From Endomicrobiaceae bacterium (GTDB lineage Bacteria; Elusimicrobiota; Endomicrobiia; Endomicrobiales; Endomicrobiaceae), in the NCBI GenBank assembly GCA_028690485.1, contig JAQVBD010000010.1, positions 1 through 43,436 of the forward strand: a stretch of DNA of 43,436 nt, given 5' to 3'. Below the pieces are notes generated by a model that saw only the letters and a list, made by a program, of their open reading frames with translations, did no database searches and was not told the origin of the DNA. Each line of letters begins with the position of its first letter. Position 1 is the stretch's first letter. The position numbers were made by a program, and so were the translations under genes. Below are positions 1 to 8,326 of this stretch, one piece after another.

Positions 1-111
1 AAAAGGATTTATAACGGCTTCCACACCTTCTCTTTTTAAAGTACCTTTTTCTGGGTCAATTTGAACATTTGTTGTTCCCGGTACTTGTTTGATGCAAACT
101 AATATATGCAT
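1..111 (-). CDS. etfB: Electron transfer flavoprotein beta subunit, N-terminal 37 residues (cut by window edge)
   Basis: Reading the minus strand from ATG at 111 gives 37 codons with no stop before the window ends. The opening residues [20 protein letters not shown] followed by GTL-REGVE-INPF are the classic EtfB/FixA N-terminus, which forms part of the nucleotide-binding fold. EtfB pairs with EtfA to carry electrons between acyl-CoA dehydrogenases and other carriers. An acyl-CoA dehydrogenase lies about 0.8 kb upstream on the same strand, so the two probably work together. A strong Shine-Dalgarno AGGAGG sits about ten bases before the ATG. Whether this is the bifurcating type of ETF cannot be judged from 37 residues. 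Confidence 0.9.
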   Translation of the reverse strand, partial: MHILVCIKQVPGTTNVQIDPEKGTLKREGVEAVINPF

Positions 112-197
112 ACTATTACTTCCTCCTATTAATGCTCTACAAGTAAATTTAAGAAAATATACTACTAAATATTTACTTTTGAGGTATTCGCTTTGTC

Positions 198-203
198 ATT
201 ATA
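198..203 (-). promoter_or_regulatory. Possible -10 element in the 172-bp spacer before etfB
   Basis: The spacer 112-283 holds a TATAAT on the minus strand about 90 bases upstream of the etfB start. No convincing -35 hexamer lies at the right distance. In DNA this AT-rich such a hexamer is expected by chance, so this is only a candidate for separate etfB transcription. Nothing else is evident in the spacer. Confidence 0.2.
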
Positions 204-283
204 ACTCATTATTCTATAAAATTTAAATTTACTAAACAATCAGCTATCGATTATTTTTGCTGTTTCTTCATTATTATATCGTT

Positions 284-724
284 TTATTCTTCAGGATAAA
301 TTAAAGATTCTGTTCTTGTTAGTTTTTTTTCAATTTCTTTTGCTTTAGTATTTATTGCTTCTGTTTCAACATCCAGCCCTTGTATTTCGAGCTTTATTTT
401 TTCTATTTGTTTATCAAACTCTTTTTTCTGATCTTCTAAAAGCGTTCTATTTTCTTCTTTTTGCTCTTTTATTTGTAATCTAATTTTTTTTTCTGTTTCT
501 TTTATTGATCTATTCTGAAAAAAATAAACTAAGAATGGAATTCCTAAACCTAAAATTGTTACAGATATTACTAAAAACTTCATCAGATTTGACCAAGCAC
601 TATCATAAAAAGCATGAACTTGTCCAAGAACATCCATAGCATTCATAACATGTGCAGATGTTGACACATCTACACTTTGCATAACTAACGTCATTGTTGA
701 TACTGCTGATATTGGATCTGTCAT
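284..724 (-). CDS. Small membrane protein with long coiled coil, function unknown
   Basis: A 146-residue protein I do not recognise. The first 45 residues are neutral and rich in Met, Ser and Val. One hydrophobic segment (about residues 47-69, FLVISVTILGLGIPFLVYFF) should cross the membrane. From about residue 70 to 138 the chain is almost entirely Lys, Glu and Gln with heptad-like spacing, which predicts a long cytoplasmic coiled coil. It lies between the acyl-CoA dehydrogenase and etfB, but a 101-bp inverted repeat separates it from the former and 172 bp from the latter, so it may not belong to that pathway. The weak ribosome site GAGAG precedes the ATG. Expression is plausible but unproven. 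Confidence 0.6.
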   Translation of the reverse strand: MTDPISAVSTMTLVMQSVDVSTSAHVMNAMDVLGQVHAFYDSAWSNLMKFLVISVTILGLGIPFLVYFFQNRSIKETEKKIRLQIKEQKEENRTLLEDQKKEFDKQIEKIKLEIQGLDVETEAINTKAKEIEKKLTRTESLIYPEE

Positions 725-742
725 TATCTCTCTTATTGACTA

Positions 743-843
743 GAAATATTCCGAGTGAACCGAAGTGTTTTCAAAGCGAAGTTTACATTTAAGCGAAGCC
801 GTAAATGAGCTTTAAAAACACAAAGGTGCAACCGGAATATTTC
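743..843. repeat. 101-bp imperfect inverted repeat (long hairpin) between two genes
   Basis: The outer arms GAAATATTCCG (743-753) and CGGAATATTTC (833-843) are perfect reverse complements. The middle arms GTGTTTTCAAAGC (765-777) and GCTTTAAAAACAC (809-821) pair with one mismatch. A further short TTTAC/GTAAA stem lies inside (782-786 with 801-805). The element fills most of the 150-bp spacer between the acyl-CoA dehydrogenase stop and the next gene's start. It lacks a terminal T-run on either strand, so it is not a standard intrinsic terminator. It could be an intergenic repeat family member, a small non-autonomous mobile element or an RNA-processing site. Confidence 0.75.
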
Positions 844-874
844 GGTCAAAAACTACTGACTTTATTTGTAATAT

Positions 875-2053
875 CTATTTAGCAGTTGCATACTCTTTTA
901 TAAGATTCAATGCAATTTCGTTTTTCTGTATCTGGCTTGTACCTTCATACAAGGTAGTAATTTTTGCATCTCTCATCATTTTTTCTACAGGATATTCTTT
1001 GCAGTATCCGTAACCACCAAATATCTGAACAGCATTGGTTGTAACTTCCATTGCAATTTCTGAAGCAAAAAGTTTTGCCATTGCTGATTCTTTACTTGTT
1101 CTTACTTTATCTTTTTCTTCTCTGCTGTTATTTTCATCAATTGTTCTTGCTACATTATAAATCAAACTTCTTGCAGCTTCAACTTTTGTTGCCATATCAG
1201 CAAGCATATGTTGTATTCCTTGGAAAGAAGATATTGGCTGACCAAATTGAATTCTTGTTCTTGCATATTTTACTGCTTCTTCTAAAGCACCTGCAGCTAT
1301 ACCTAAAGCTTGTGATGCAACACCTGGTCTTGAACCATCAAGTGTAGCTTGAGCTATCATTAAACCATGACCTTCTTTGCCTAACAAATTATCTTTATGT
1401 ACTTTGCAATTATTGAATATCAATTCTCTTGTTGAAGATGCTCTGATACCCATTTTATTTTCTTTCTTACCGAACGTAAAACCTTCCATTCCTTTTTCTA
1501 ATATGAAACAAGAAATTCCTCTTGCTCCTCTGGAAGGGTTTGTTTTTGCAAACACTGTATAAGTTTCTGCATCACCGGCATTGGTAATAAAACATTTTGT
1601 TCCGTTAAGTATATAATAATCTCCGTCTTTAACTGCGGTTGTTTTCATTGATGTTGCATCAGAACCTGCTGATGGTTCAGTTAAACCAAAAGCTGCTAAT
1701 TTTTTACCTGATGCTATATCCGGTAAATATTTTTGTTTTTGAGCTTCATTGCCTGCGACGAGAATAGGAAGTGTTCCTAATGCTGTAGCTGCAAGAGCCA
1801 AAGCTATACCACCATCAACTTTACAAAGTTCTTCGGTAACAAGAACAAGTCCCATAATTCCTTTACCAAATCCTCCGTATTCTTCAGGAATATAAACTCC
1901 GCACAAATCAGCTTGAGCTAATTCCTTAACGATATCCCATGGAAAAATTTCTTCTTCATCATATTTTTCTCTAACCGGCTTAATTTTTTCTTGCGCAATT
2001 TTTCTTGCTACATCAATCATCATTTGTTCTTCTTCACTGAAAAAATAATTCAT
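875..2053 (-). CDS. Acyl-CoA dehydrogenase, short-chain (butyryl-CoA dehydrogenase) type
   Basis: A 392-residue flavoenzyme that oxidises (or, with the right partner, forms) the alpha-beta bond of an acyl-CoA using FAD. Both family signatures are present: GLTEPSAGSDATS near residue 123 and QIFGGYGYCKEYPVEKMMRD near residue 343. The glutamate of LYEGTSQIQ (about E370) sits at the catalytic-base position of short-chain members. Length is normal. It begins 23 bases after rnc with a good GGAGG ribosome site and is the last gene of the fatty-acid operon before the inverted repeat; etfB follows beyond a small gene. Substrate chain length is inferred from overall resemblance to butyryl-CoA dehydrogenases and is not certain. 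Confidence 0.92.
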   Translation of the reverse strand: MNYFFSEEEQMMIDVARKIAQEKIKPVREKYDEEEIFPWDIVKELAQADLCGVYIPEEYGGFGKGIMGLVLVTEELCKVDGGIALALAATALGTLPILVAGNEAQKQKYLPDIASGKKLAAFGLTEPSAGSDATSMKTTAVKDGDYYILNGTKCFITNAGDAETYTVFAKTNPSRGARGISCFILEKGMEGFTFGKKENKMGIRASSTRELIFNNCKVHKDNLLGKEGHGLMIAQATLDGSRPGVASQALGIAAGALEEAVKYARTRIQFGQPISSFQGIQHMLADMATKVEAARSLIYNVARTIDENNSREEKDKVRTSKESAMAKLFASEIAMEVTTNAVQIFGGYGYCKEYPVEKMMRDAKITTLYEGTSQIQKNEIALNLIKEYATAK

Positions 2054-2076
2054 TGTACAGCCTCCGTATTTTGCTT

Positions 2077-2748
2077 TTATTTTTTTAATTTTTTACTCGC
2101 CTGCTTTGCTGACATTTGTTCTGCTTCTTTTTTAGAAATTCCAACACCTATTCCTAAAAGACTTTCATTTATGTAAACACCCACTTCAAATTTTTTATCG
2201 TGATCCGGACCGTACTCTTTAAGAACTTTATATTGTGGCAAAGTCTGAAATTCAGACTGGACTTTCTCTTGTAATGTACTTTTATAATCAACTACAACAA
2301 ACTTTTTTTGTGAACTTAAAAACTTTTTAATAAAATCCGATGTTATCAAAAAATCACTGTCTAAATAAATTGCACCTATTATTGCTTCAAAAGAATCACA
2401 TAATAAAGTGTCTCTGTTTCTTGCACTGTTTAATTCTTCACTTTTACTAATCAATATAAATTTATCTAAATTTATATTTTTTGCCCATTTGCTTAAATTT
2501 TTTGCAGAGACTATCTGCGACTTGAGTTGAGAGAGTTTTCCCTCGTTATCATTAACATATTTATCGTATAAAAATTCTGCAACAATAGCGGACAGAATAC
2601 TATCACCTAAAAATTCCATCCGCTCATTGCAATCTTTTAAACCATATTCAGAAGAATACGATCTGTGAGTCAAAGCTAATTTCAGATAATCCTGATTTTT
2701 AAATTGATACCCAAGATTACCTTGAAGTATTTTTAAATTATCCAACAT
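2077..2748 (-). CDS. rnc: Ribonuclease III
   Basis: A 223-residue double-strand-specific endoribonuclease that processes rRNA precursors and structured mRNAs. The RNase III signature NERMEFLGDSIL occupies residues 41-52, holding the acidic residues that bind the catalytic metals. A double-stranded RNA-binding domain fills the C-terminus from about residue 152 (STLQEKVQSEFQ to KKEAEQMSAKQASKKLKK). Its start overlaps the end of fabF by 11 bases, so the two are translationally coupled. The fab-acpP-rnc order is widespread in bacteria. Length and domain order are normal. Confidence 0.97.
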   Translation of the reverse strand: MLDNLKILQGNLGYQFKNQDYLKLALTHRSYSSEYGLKDCNERMEFLGDSILSAIVAEFLYDKYVNDNEGKLSQLKSQIVSAKNLSKWAKNINLDKFILISKSEELNSARNRDTLLCDSFEAIIGAIYLDSDFLITSDFIKKFLSSQKKFVVVDYKSTLQEKVQSEFQTLPQYKVLKEYGPDHDKKFEVGVYINESLLGIGVGISKKEAEQMSAKQASKKLKK

Positions 2749-3982
2749 ATTTTTTTAATATTACAGCTGCATTATGTCCGCCAAACCCAAGTGAGTTTGA
2801 CAAAGCACAAGTAATCTGTTGTTGCCTTGCTACATTTGGAACATAGTCAAGATCACAATCAGGATCTGGTGTTTCATAATTTATTGTTGGATGAATAAAT
2901 CCGTTTTTCATAGACAAAATTATTGCAACAGCTTCAACTGCTCCTGCTGCACCCAACAAATGTCCTGTCATTGATTTTGTTGATGAAATAGGAATTTTGT
3001 ATGCTCTTTCTCCAAAAACTTTTTTTATTGCGAAAGTTTCTATTCTGTCATTCATATCAGTAGATGTTCCATGCGCATTGATATAATCAACTTCATCTTT
3101 GGAAATACCTGCATCTTTCATTGCCAGTTCCATAGCATGTATTGCACTTTTTGCTTCCGGACTTGGGGCTGTCATATGATATGCATCACCTGAAGCTCCG
3201 TATCCTGCAAATTCTGCATATATTTTTGCTCCTCTTTTCTGAGCATGCTCTAACGTTTCAAAAATCAAAATAGCGGATCCTTCACCCATTAAAAATCCAT
3301 CTCTGTTTTTGTCAAAAGGTCTAGATGCCTTTAGAGGATCATCATTTCTTGTTGTAAGCGCTTTCAAGCTACAAAAACCTGCTAAGGAGATTGGAGTTAC
3401 TGTTCCTTCTGCTCCACCAGTAATAATAACATCAGCATCACCATATCTGAGGAGTCTTAGAGCATCTCCCATAGCATGATTTGAAGATGCACATGCGCTG
3501 GTTACAGCATAATTTGGTCCGGTAAAACCATATTGTATAGAAATTTCACCCGGTAACATATTAGTGATAATCATTGGTATCAAAAAAGGACTAACCCTTC
3601 TTGGCCCCCTTGTCATCAAAGCAGTATGTTCTTCTTCTATTACATCCATACCGCCAATACCTGTACCGGTAATACATCCTATCCTTGATAAATCTTCTTT
3701 AGAAAAATCAAGACCGGAATCTTCTATTGCCATTTTTGCAGCAGCTACTCCAAGCTGAGTAAACCTTGCCATTCTTCTAGCTTTTTTCTTATCCATAAAA
3801 TTTTCTGGTAGAAAATTTTTGACATTTGCTGCAATTTTGCAGTTAAAGTCTGTGGTATCGAAAGTATCTACAAGATTAGCACCTGATTTACCATCTCTTA
3901 AAGCATTGGTAAATTCTTCCTGACCTATACCTATAGGGGATAGAACACCTATCCCCGTAATTACTATTCTTCTTTTATTCAT
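2738..3982 (-). CDS. fabF: Beta-ketoacyl-ACP synthase II
   Basis: A 414-residue condensing enzyme that elongates acyl-ACP with malonyl-ACP in type II fatty acid synthesis. The Cys-His-His triad is clear: C164 in TSACASSNHAMGDA, H304 in NAHGTSTDMND and H341 in SMTGHLLGAAGA, matching the E. coli FabF positions to within one residue. It follows acpP by 15 bases and overlaps rnc. The ribosome site is weak (TTGAGTAA), so translation may lean on coupling to acpP. Confidence 0.97.
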   Translation of the reverse strand: MNKRRIVITGIGVLSPIGIGQEEFTNALRDGKSGANLVDTFDTTDFNCKIAANVKNFLPENFMDKKKARRMARFTQLGVAAAKMAIEDSGLDFSKEDLSRIGCITGTGIGGMDVIEEEHTALMTRGPRRVSPFLIPMIITNMLPGEISIQYGFTGPNYAVTSACASSNHAMGDALRLLRYGDADVIITGGAEGTVTPISLAGFCSLKALTTRNDDPLKASRPFDKNRDGFLMGEGSAILIFETLEHAQKRGAKIYAEFAGYGASGDAYHMTAPSPEAKSAIHAMELAMKDAGISKDEVDYINAHGTSTDMNDRIETFAIKKVFGERAYKIPISSTKSMTGHLLGAAGAVEAVAIILSMKNGFIHPTINYETPDPDCDLDYVPNVARQQQITCALSNSLGFGGHNAAVILKKYVG

Positions 3983-3997
3983 AAATTACTCAACTTT

Positions 3998-4237
3998 TTA
4001 CTTAGCTTGATGAGCTGTTATATAATCTACAGCTTGTCCAACTGATTGAATTTTTTCTGCTTCTTCATCCGGAATTTCAATTCCAAATTCTTCTTCGAAT
4101 GCCATAACTAATTCTACAGTATCTAAAGAATCTGCTCCTAAATCATTAATAAATGATGCACCTATTACAACTTCTGATGGATCTACACCTAATTGTTCAA
4201 CAATAATTTCTTTTACTCTGGTTTCTATGTCTGCCAT
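3998..4237 (-). CDS. acpP: Acyl carrier protein
   Basis: A 79-residue acidic carrier protein whose serine in [15 protein letters not shown] (S37) receives the 4'-phosphopantetheine arm that carries growing acyl chains. Length, acidity and motif are all standard. It sits between fabG and fabF. A long ribosome site GGGGAGGAAGTA precedes the ATG, one of the strongest in the window, which fits the high expression expected of ACP. Confidence 0.98.
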   Translation of the reverse strand: MADIETRVKEIIVEQLGVDPSEVVIGASFINDLGADSLDTVELVMAFEEEFGIEIPDEEAEKIQSVGQAVDYITAHQAK

Positions 4238-4299
4238 GATACTTCCTCCCCTTTTTTTGAGTTAATTATTAACTCTTTTAAATTTATTTTAAAACATCA

Positions 4300-5043
4300 T
4301 TACATATACATTCCACCATTGACTGATATTACATGACCTGTTATGTATGACGAATCTTCACTTGCTAAAAACAATGCTGACTTTGCTATATCACTTGCTT
4401 CACCTAATCTTTTTAAAGGGATTTGGTCTGTGAGTTTCTGTTTAACATCATCACTTAAAACATCTGTCATTGCTGTTCTGATAAATCCCGGTGCAATTGC
4501 ATTAACTAAAACATTTCTTGATGAAAATTCTCTTGCACAAGTTTTCGTTAAAGCTATAACTCCGCCTTTTGATGCTGAATAATTTGCTTGTCCGGCATTT
4601 CCCATAAGTCCAACAACAGAAGCTATATTTATAATTCTGCCACTTCTTTGTTTAAACATTGGTTTTACAACTGCTTTAATACAATTGAATACACCCTTTA
4701 AATTAACAGATATAACTGCATCCCATTCTTGTTCACTCATTCTTAATACTAAATTATCTTTTGTTATACCAGCATTATTTACTAATATATCTATTTTCTG
4801 AAATTTGTCAAGTACTTTTGTAACTAAAGTTTCGCAATCTTCTAATTTCGAAACATTTCCGGCAACAGCTATTGTTTCAACATTGTACTGTAATTTTAAT
4901 TCGTCTGCTGTTTTTTGTGCCAACTCCATATTAATATCTGATACAACAATATTAGCACCTTCTTTAGCAAAAGTTTCTGCGATAGATTTTCCTATCCCCT
5001 GTGCACAACCAGTTATAACTGCAACTTGTCCTTTTAATCTCAT
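4300..5043 (-). CDS. fabG: 3-oxoacyl-ACP reductase
   Basis: A 247-residue short-chain dehydrogenase/reductase that reduces beta-ketoacyl-ACP with NADPH. The Rossmann glycine motif TGCAQGIG lies at residues 11-18, NNAGI at 89-93, and the catalytic set N114, S142, Y155 and K159 is in place. The start codon overlaps the fabD stop in an ATGA arrangement, with an AGGAG ribosome site inside fabD. Confidence 0.97.
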   Translation of the reverse strand: MRLKGQVAVITGCAQGIGKSIAETFAKEGANIVVSDINMELAQKTADELKLQYNVETIAVAGNVSKLEDCETLVTKVLDKFQKIDILVNNAGITKDNLVLRMSEQEWDAVISVNLKGVFNCIKAVVKPMFKQRSGRIINIASVVGLMGNAGQANYSASKGGVIALTKTCAREFSSRNVLVNAIAPGFIRTAMTDVLSDDVKQKLTDQIPLKRLGEASDIAKSALFLASEDSSYITGHVISVNGGMYM

Positions 5044-5972
5044 TTGCTTATTTCTCCTATTACTTTTTCTAAACTTATACTGTCTTCTATATTTAAAGGT
5101 TTTTTTGTTCTGTCTATTCTTCTCATAAGTCCTGCCAAAATTCTTTGAGGTCCTATTTCTATAAACAATTCAACACCACAATTAATAGCATTTGAAATTG
5201 AAGTGTCCCATTGTACAGAATTATATATCTGTTTGACAAGCTTTTCTTTTATTAATGTTGCATCTCTTGTGACTTCTGCATCACAATTTGTAATTATTGA
5301 ATATTGAGGATTACTAAATGTATATTTATTAAGTTCTTCCGACATCATTTCAGCTGCTTTTTTCATTAAAGTAGAATGAAAAGGACCGGAAACATTTAGC
5401 ATAATTGCTTTTGTTGCACCTTGTACTTGTGCTAAGTCTACTGCCTTTTGGACTGCATTATTTGAACCCGATATAACAATCTGACCAGGTGAATTAAAAT
5501 TAACAGGTTCGCATATTCCAATTTTGGATGCTTCTTTACATATATTTATAACAACATCTTTTTCCATACCCAAAATTGCTGCCATACCACCAGGATTTTC
5601 TTGTGAAGCTTGTTGTATATATTCGCCTCTTGCTTTAACCATTGACAACCCATCTTGAAAATTAAAAAAACCAGCAGCACATAAAGCAGAATATTCTCCT
5701 AATGAATGGCCCGCAGTCATAATTTCATACTTACTTAAATCTATACTATTTTTTAAAACTTCAAATGTGGCAACACTAACTGCAAATATTGCAGGTTGGG
5801 CATATTTTGTATTTTTTAAAGATTCTTCAGGTCCATTGAATATTATATTTTTTATTTCTTCACCAACTTGATCAATAATATTTTTAGCTACCGGAAACTT
5901 TTCATATAAATCTTTTCCCATGCCAATATATTGAGAACCTTGACCCGGAAACATAAGTAATATTTTTTTCAT
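5040..5972 (-). CDS. fabD: Malonyl-CoA:ACP transacylase
   Basis: A 310-residue transferase that moves malonyl from CoA to ACP, supplying FabF and FabH. The nucleophile S90 is in GHSLGEYSAL and the catalytic H199 in GPFHSTLM; the oxyanion motif GQGSQ is at residues 10-14. An AAAGGA ribosome site precedes the ATG. The 98-bp gap to fabH upstream is AT-rich and shows no feature I can name. Confidence 0.97.
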   Translation of the reverse strand: MKKILLMFPGQGSQYIGMGKDLYEKFPVAKNIIDQVGEEIKNIIFNGPEESLKNTKYAQPAIFAVSVATFEVLKNSIDLSKYEIMTAGHSLGEYSALCAAGFFNFQDGLSMVKARGEYIQQASQENPGGMAAILGMEKDVVINICKEASKIGICEPVNFNSPGQIVISGSNNAVQKAVDLAQVQGATKAIMLNVSGPFHSTLMKKAAEMMSEELNKYTFSNPQYSIITNCDAEVTRDATLIKEKLVKQIYNSVQWDTSISNAINCGVELFIEIGPQRILAGLMRRIDRTKKPLNIEDSISLEKVIGEISK

Positions 5973-6070
5973 CTATAATCCTTTTGAATTTACAACTTAT
6001 TAATTGCCTTAAAAATTTTTAAAACACAAGACACATAAATCTAGCAAATATTTTATTTACTAAATTTAAA

Positions 6071-7066
6071 TTAAAGTCCAAGTTTTAATATACAAGCTCC
6101 CCAAGTAAGTCCGCCGCCAAAAGCAACAAGTTCAACTAAATCATTTTTGGCAATTCTGCCTTCTTGTCTTGCTTCATCTAATGCAACTATCGTTGTTGCA
6201 GAAGACATATTTCCATATTTTTGTACATTTATATATACTTTATCTTTATTAATTCCTGCTTTTTTTACAACAGCATCTATAATTCTTAAATTTGCCTGAT
6301 GAGGAACATATAATGCTATATCTTTATCTGTTTTATTTGCTAATTCTAGAGCTTTACCTGCGGCTTCTGCCATTTTTACAACGGCAACTTTAAACACATC
6401 TTTACCAGCCATCTTAATTGTATGTAGTTTTTGATCTACAGTTTCATGTGTTGTTGGAGTCTTAGCTCCACCAGCCGGAAGATCTAAAAGACCTGTATGT
6501 GTTCCATCGGCACCTAAGTAAACAGAAACTATATCATTGTCTTCTTTTGATGCCTGAAAAATCATTGCGCCTGCACCATCACCAAACAATACACATGTAT
6601 TTCTGTCTGTCCAATCAGTAACTCTTGAAAGAGCTTCTACTCCAACTAAAAGAACTGTTTTATACATTCCTGATTCAACAAATGCTTTTGCTGTTGCAAC
6701 ACCATATATAAAACCGGTACATGCTGCAGATATATCAAATGCTACGGCATTAAAAGCTTTTAGCTTTTCTTGTAAAAAACATGCTGTAGCCGGAAGAGGC
6801 ATATCCGGAGTAACGGTTGCAACTATTATTAAATCTATATCATTAACTGAAAGTTTCGCATCTTCTATTGCTCTCATTGATGCATTATATGCTAAATCGG
6901 AAGATGTTTGTGTTTTATCAATAATTCTTCTTTGTTGAATACCTGTTCTGGTGGTTATCCATTCATCAGAAGTTTCAACAATTTTTTCAAGATCAAAGTT
7001 TGTTAAAATTTTTTCCGGAACATAAGAACCAGTACCTAAAATTTTTACACCAAATTTATTATCCAT
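6071..7066 (-). CDS. fabH: Beta-ketoacyl-ACP synthase III
   Basis: A 331-residue enzyme that starts fatty acid synthesis by condensing an acyl-CoA primer with malonyl-ACP. The Cys-His-Asn triad is visible: C116 in ISAACTGFIYG, H256 in VPHQANLRI and N286 in KYGNMSSA. It begins 14 bases after plsX. Primer preference (acetyl versus branched) cannot be read from the sequence. Confidence 0.97.
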   Translation of the reverse strand: MDNKFGVKILGTGSYVPEKILTNFDLEKIVETSDEWITTRTGIQQRRIIDKTQTSSDLAYNASMRAIEDAKLSVNDIDLIIVATVTPDMPLPATACFLQEKLKAFNAVAFDISAACTGFIYGVATAKAFVESGMYKTVLLVGVEALSRVTDWTDRNTCVLFGDGAGAMIFQASKEDNDIVSVYLGADGTHTGLLDLPAGGAKTPTTHETVDQKLHTIKMAGKDVFKVAVVKMAEAAGKALELANKTDKDIALYVPHQANLRIIDAVVKKAGINKDKVYINVQKYGNMSSATTIVALDEARQEGRIAKNDLVELVAFGGGLTWGACILKLGL

Positions 7067-7080
7067 TTTTTTACCATTTA

Positions 7081-8100
7081 CTATTTAGAAATAACATTAT
7101 CAAATTTTGTTATTTCTTCCGCTATTTTTTTATTTACATTATTTTCTGTAAATTTCACTGCTGCAATCAAAGCATTTTTTACAGCTTTAGCATTTGACTT
7201 GCCGTGCCCGATTAAACAAGTTCCGTTTACACCAAGTAGTGGTGCTCCGCCAGCCTCTGTATAATCTAATTTTTTCTTAACACCGTTCATTGCTAATTTT
7301 AAAAAAGGAGTCGCACCCCAACATAGAGGATTATCTTTAACACCTTCTCTTATTAATTTTATTATCATTTCGGCAATACCTTCACCGAATTTCAATACAA
7401 TATTACCAACAAAACCGTCACATACTATTACATCTGCTTTTGCTTTAGGTAATTCTCCGCCTTCAATATTGCCTATAAAATTTAGTGATGATTTTTTAAG
7501 TAATTCAGATGTAGCAAAAATTAACTCATTACCTTTTGTATCTTCTTCACCTATAGACAAAACTGCAACTTTCGGATTTTTATTTCCTAAAACTTCTTTT
7601 GAATATATACTTCCCATAATTGCAAACTGAAGTAAATGTTCCGGTTTACAATCAACATTTGCTCCAACATCTAAAATAGTACACAAACCTGAAATTGTCG
7701 GAAAAGTTGTAGATATTGCAGGTCTTAAAACACCTGGGATTCTTTTTAAATAAAGCAATGCTGTTGCCATTGCAGCTCCGGAATTCCCCATAGAAATAAA
7801 AGCATCCGCTTGCTTTGATGCAACCAACTTAGAACATACTGCCATTGAAGAATCTTTTTTTTGTCTGGCTGCTATAGCCGGCGATTCTCCCATTTCTATA
7901 ACTTCAGTTGCATTAACAACTCTTATTTTATTAGCAGACACATGATATTTTTTTGACCATTTTTCAAGTTGTGCATAAATAACATCTTGTTTCCCAACAA
8001 GCAATATTTCATGGTCCAATTGTTTTGCGGCTAATATAGCACCTTCTACATTAATATCCGGTGCCTTATCTCCGCCCATTGCATCGAGAGCAAGAATCAT
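7081..8100 (-). CDS. plsX: Phosphate acyltransferase PlsX
   Basis: A 339-residue peripheral membrane enzyme that converts acyl-ACP to acyl-phosphate, the donor for PlsY in phospholipid synthesis. The N-terminal ILALDAMGGDKAP motif, the SMGNSGAAMATAL stretch and the C-terminal GGAPLLGVNG region are typical. One base separates it from the rpmF stop; its ribosome site GAGGAAA lies inside the end of rpmF. The rpmF-plsX-fabH order is a classic conserved cluster. Confidence 0.97.
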   Translation of the reverse strand: MILALDAMGGDKAPDINVEGAILAAKQLDHEILLVGKQDVIYAQLEKWSKKYHVSANKIRVVNATEVIEMGESPAIAARQKKDSSMAVCSKLVASKQADAFISMGNSGAAMATALLYLKRIPGVLRPAISTTFPTISGLCTILDVGANVDCKPEHLLQFAIMGSIYSKEVLGNKNPKVAVLSIGEEDTKGNELIFATSELLKKSSLNFIGNIEGGELPKAKADVIVCDGFVGNIVLKFGEGIAEMIIKLIREGVKDNPLCWGATPFLKLAMNGVKKKLDYTEAGGAPLLGVNGTCLIGHGKSNAKAVKNALIAAVKFTENNVNKKIAEEITKFDNVISK

Positions 8101-8101
8101 G

Positions 8102-8326
8102 TTATTTTGTTTCCTCTTGTGGCTGTTCTTGAGTTTTAGCTTTTTTTACTTTTTTAGGAACAATTAACATTCCATTATAAAAACCACATGATGGACAAAC
8201 TTTATGAGGCATCTTAGGTGCTCCACAATTTGAGCACTTATTTGAATTTTCAGCTTCTATTTTTGAATTTGCAGATCTTCTACAATCTCTACGATGTGGA
8301 CTATGTTTTCTTTTTGGATTTGGCAT
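8102..8326 (-). CDS. rpmF: 50S ribosomal protein L32
   Basis: A 74-residue zinc-binding ribosomal protein. The start MPNPKRKHSPHRRDCRRS is the L32 hallmark and the zinc ligands are C31, C34, C44 and C47 (CSNC and CPSC). It carries a Lys/Gln/Glu-rich tail of about 15 residues beyond the usual end, which is common but longer than in model species. Its start overlaps the upstream gene by 26 bases. Confidence 0.97.
   Translation of the reverse strand: MPNPKRKHSPHRRDCRRSANSKIEAENSNKCSNCGAPKMPHKVCPSCGFYNGMLIVPKKVKKAKTQEQPQEETK

Noticed and set aside
1051-1347. Open frame of 98 codons opposite the acyl-CoA dehydrogenase
   Set aside because: Leu/Gln-rich low-complexity translation lying wholly antisense to a well-supported gene; no ribosome site.
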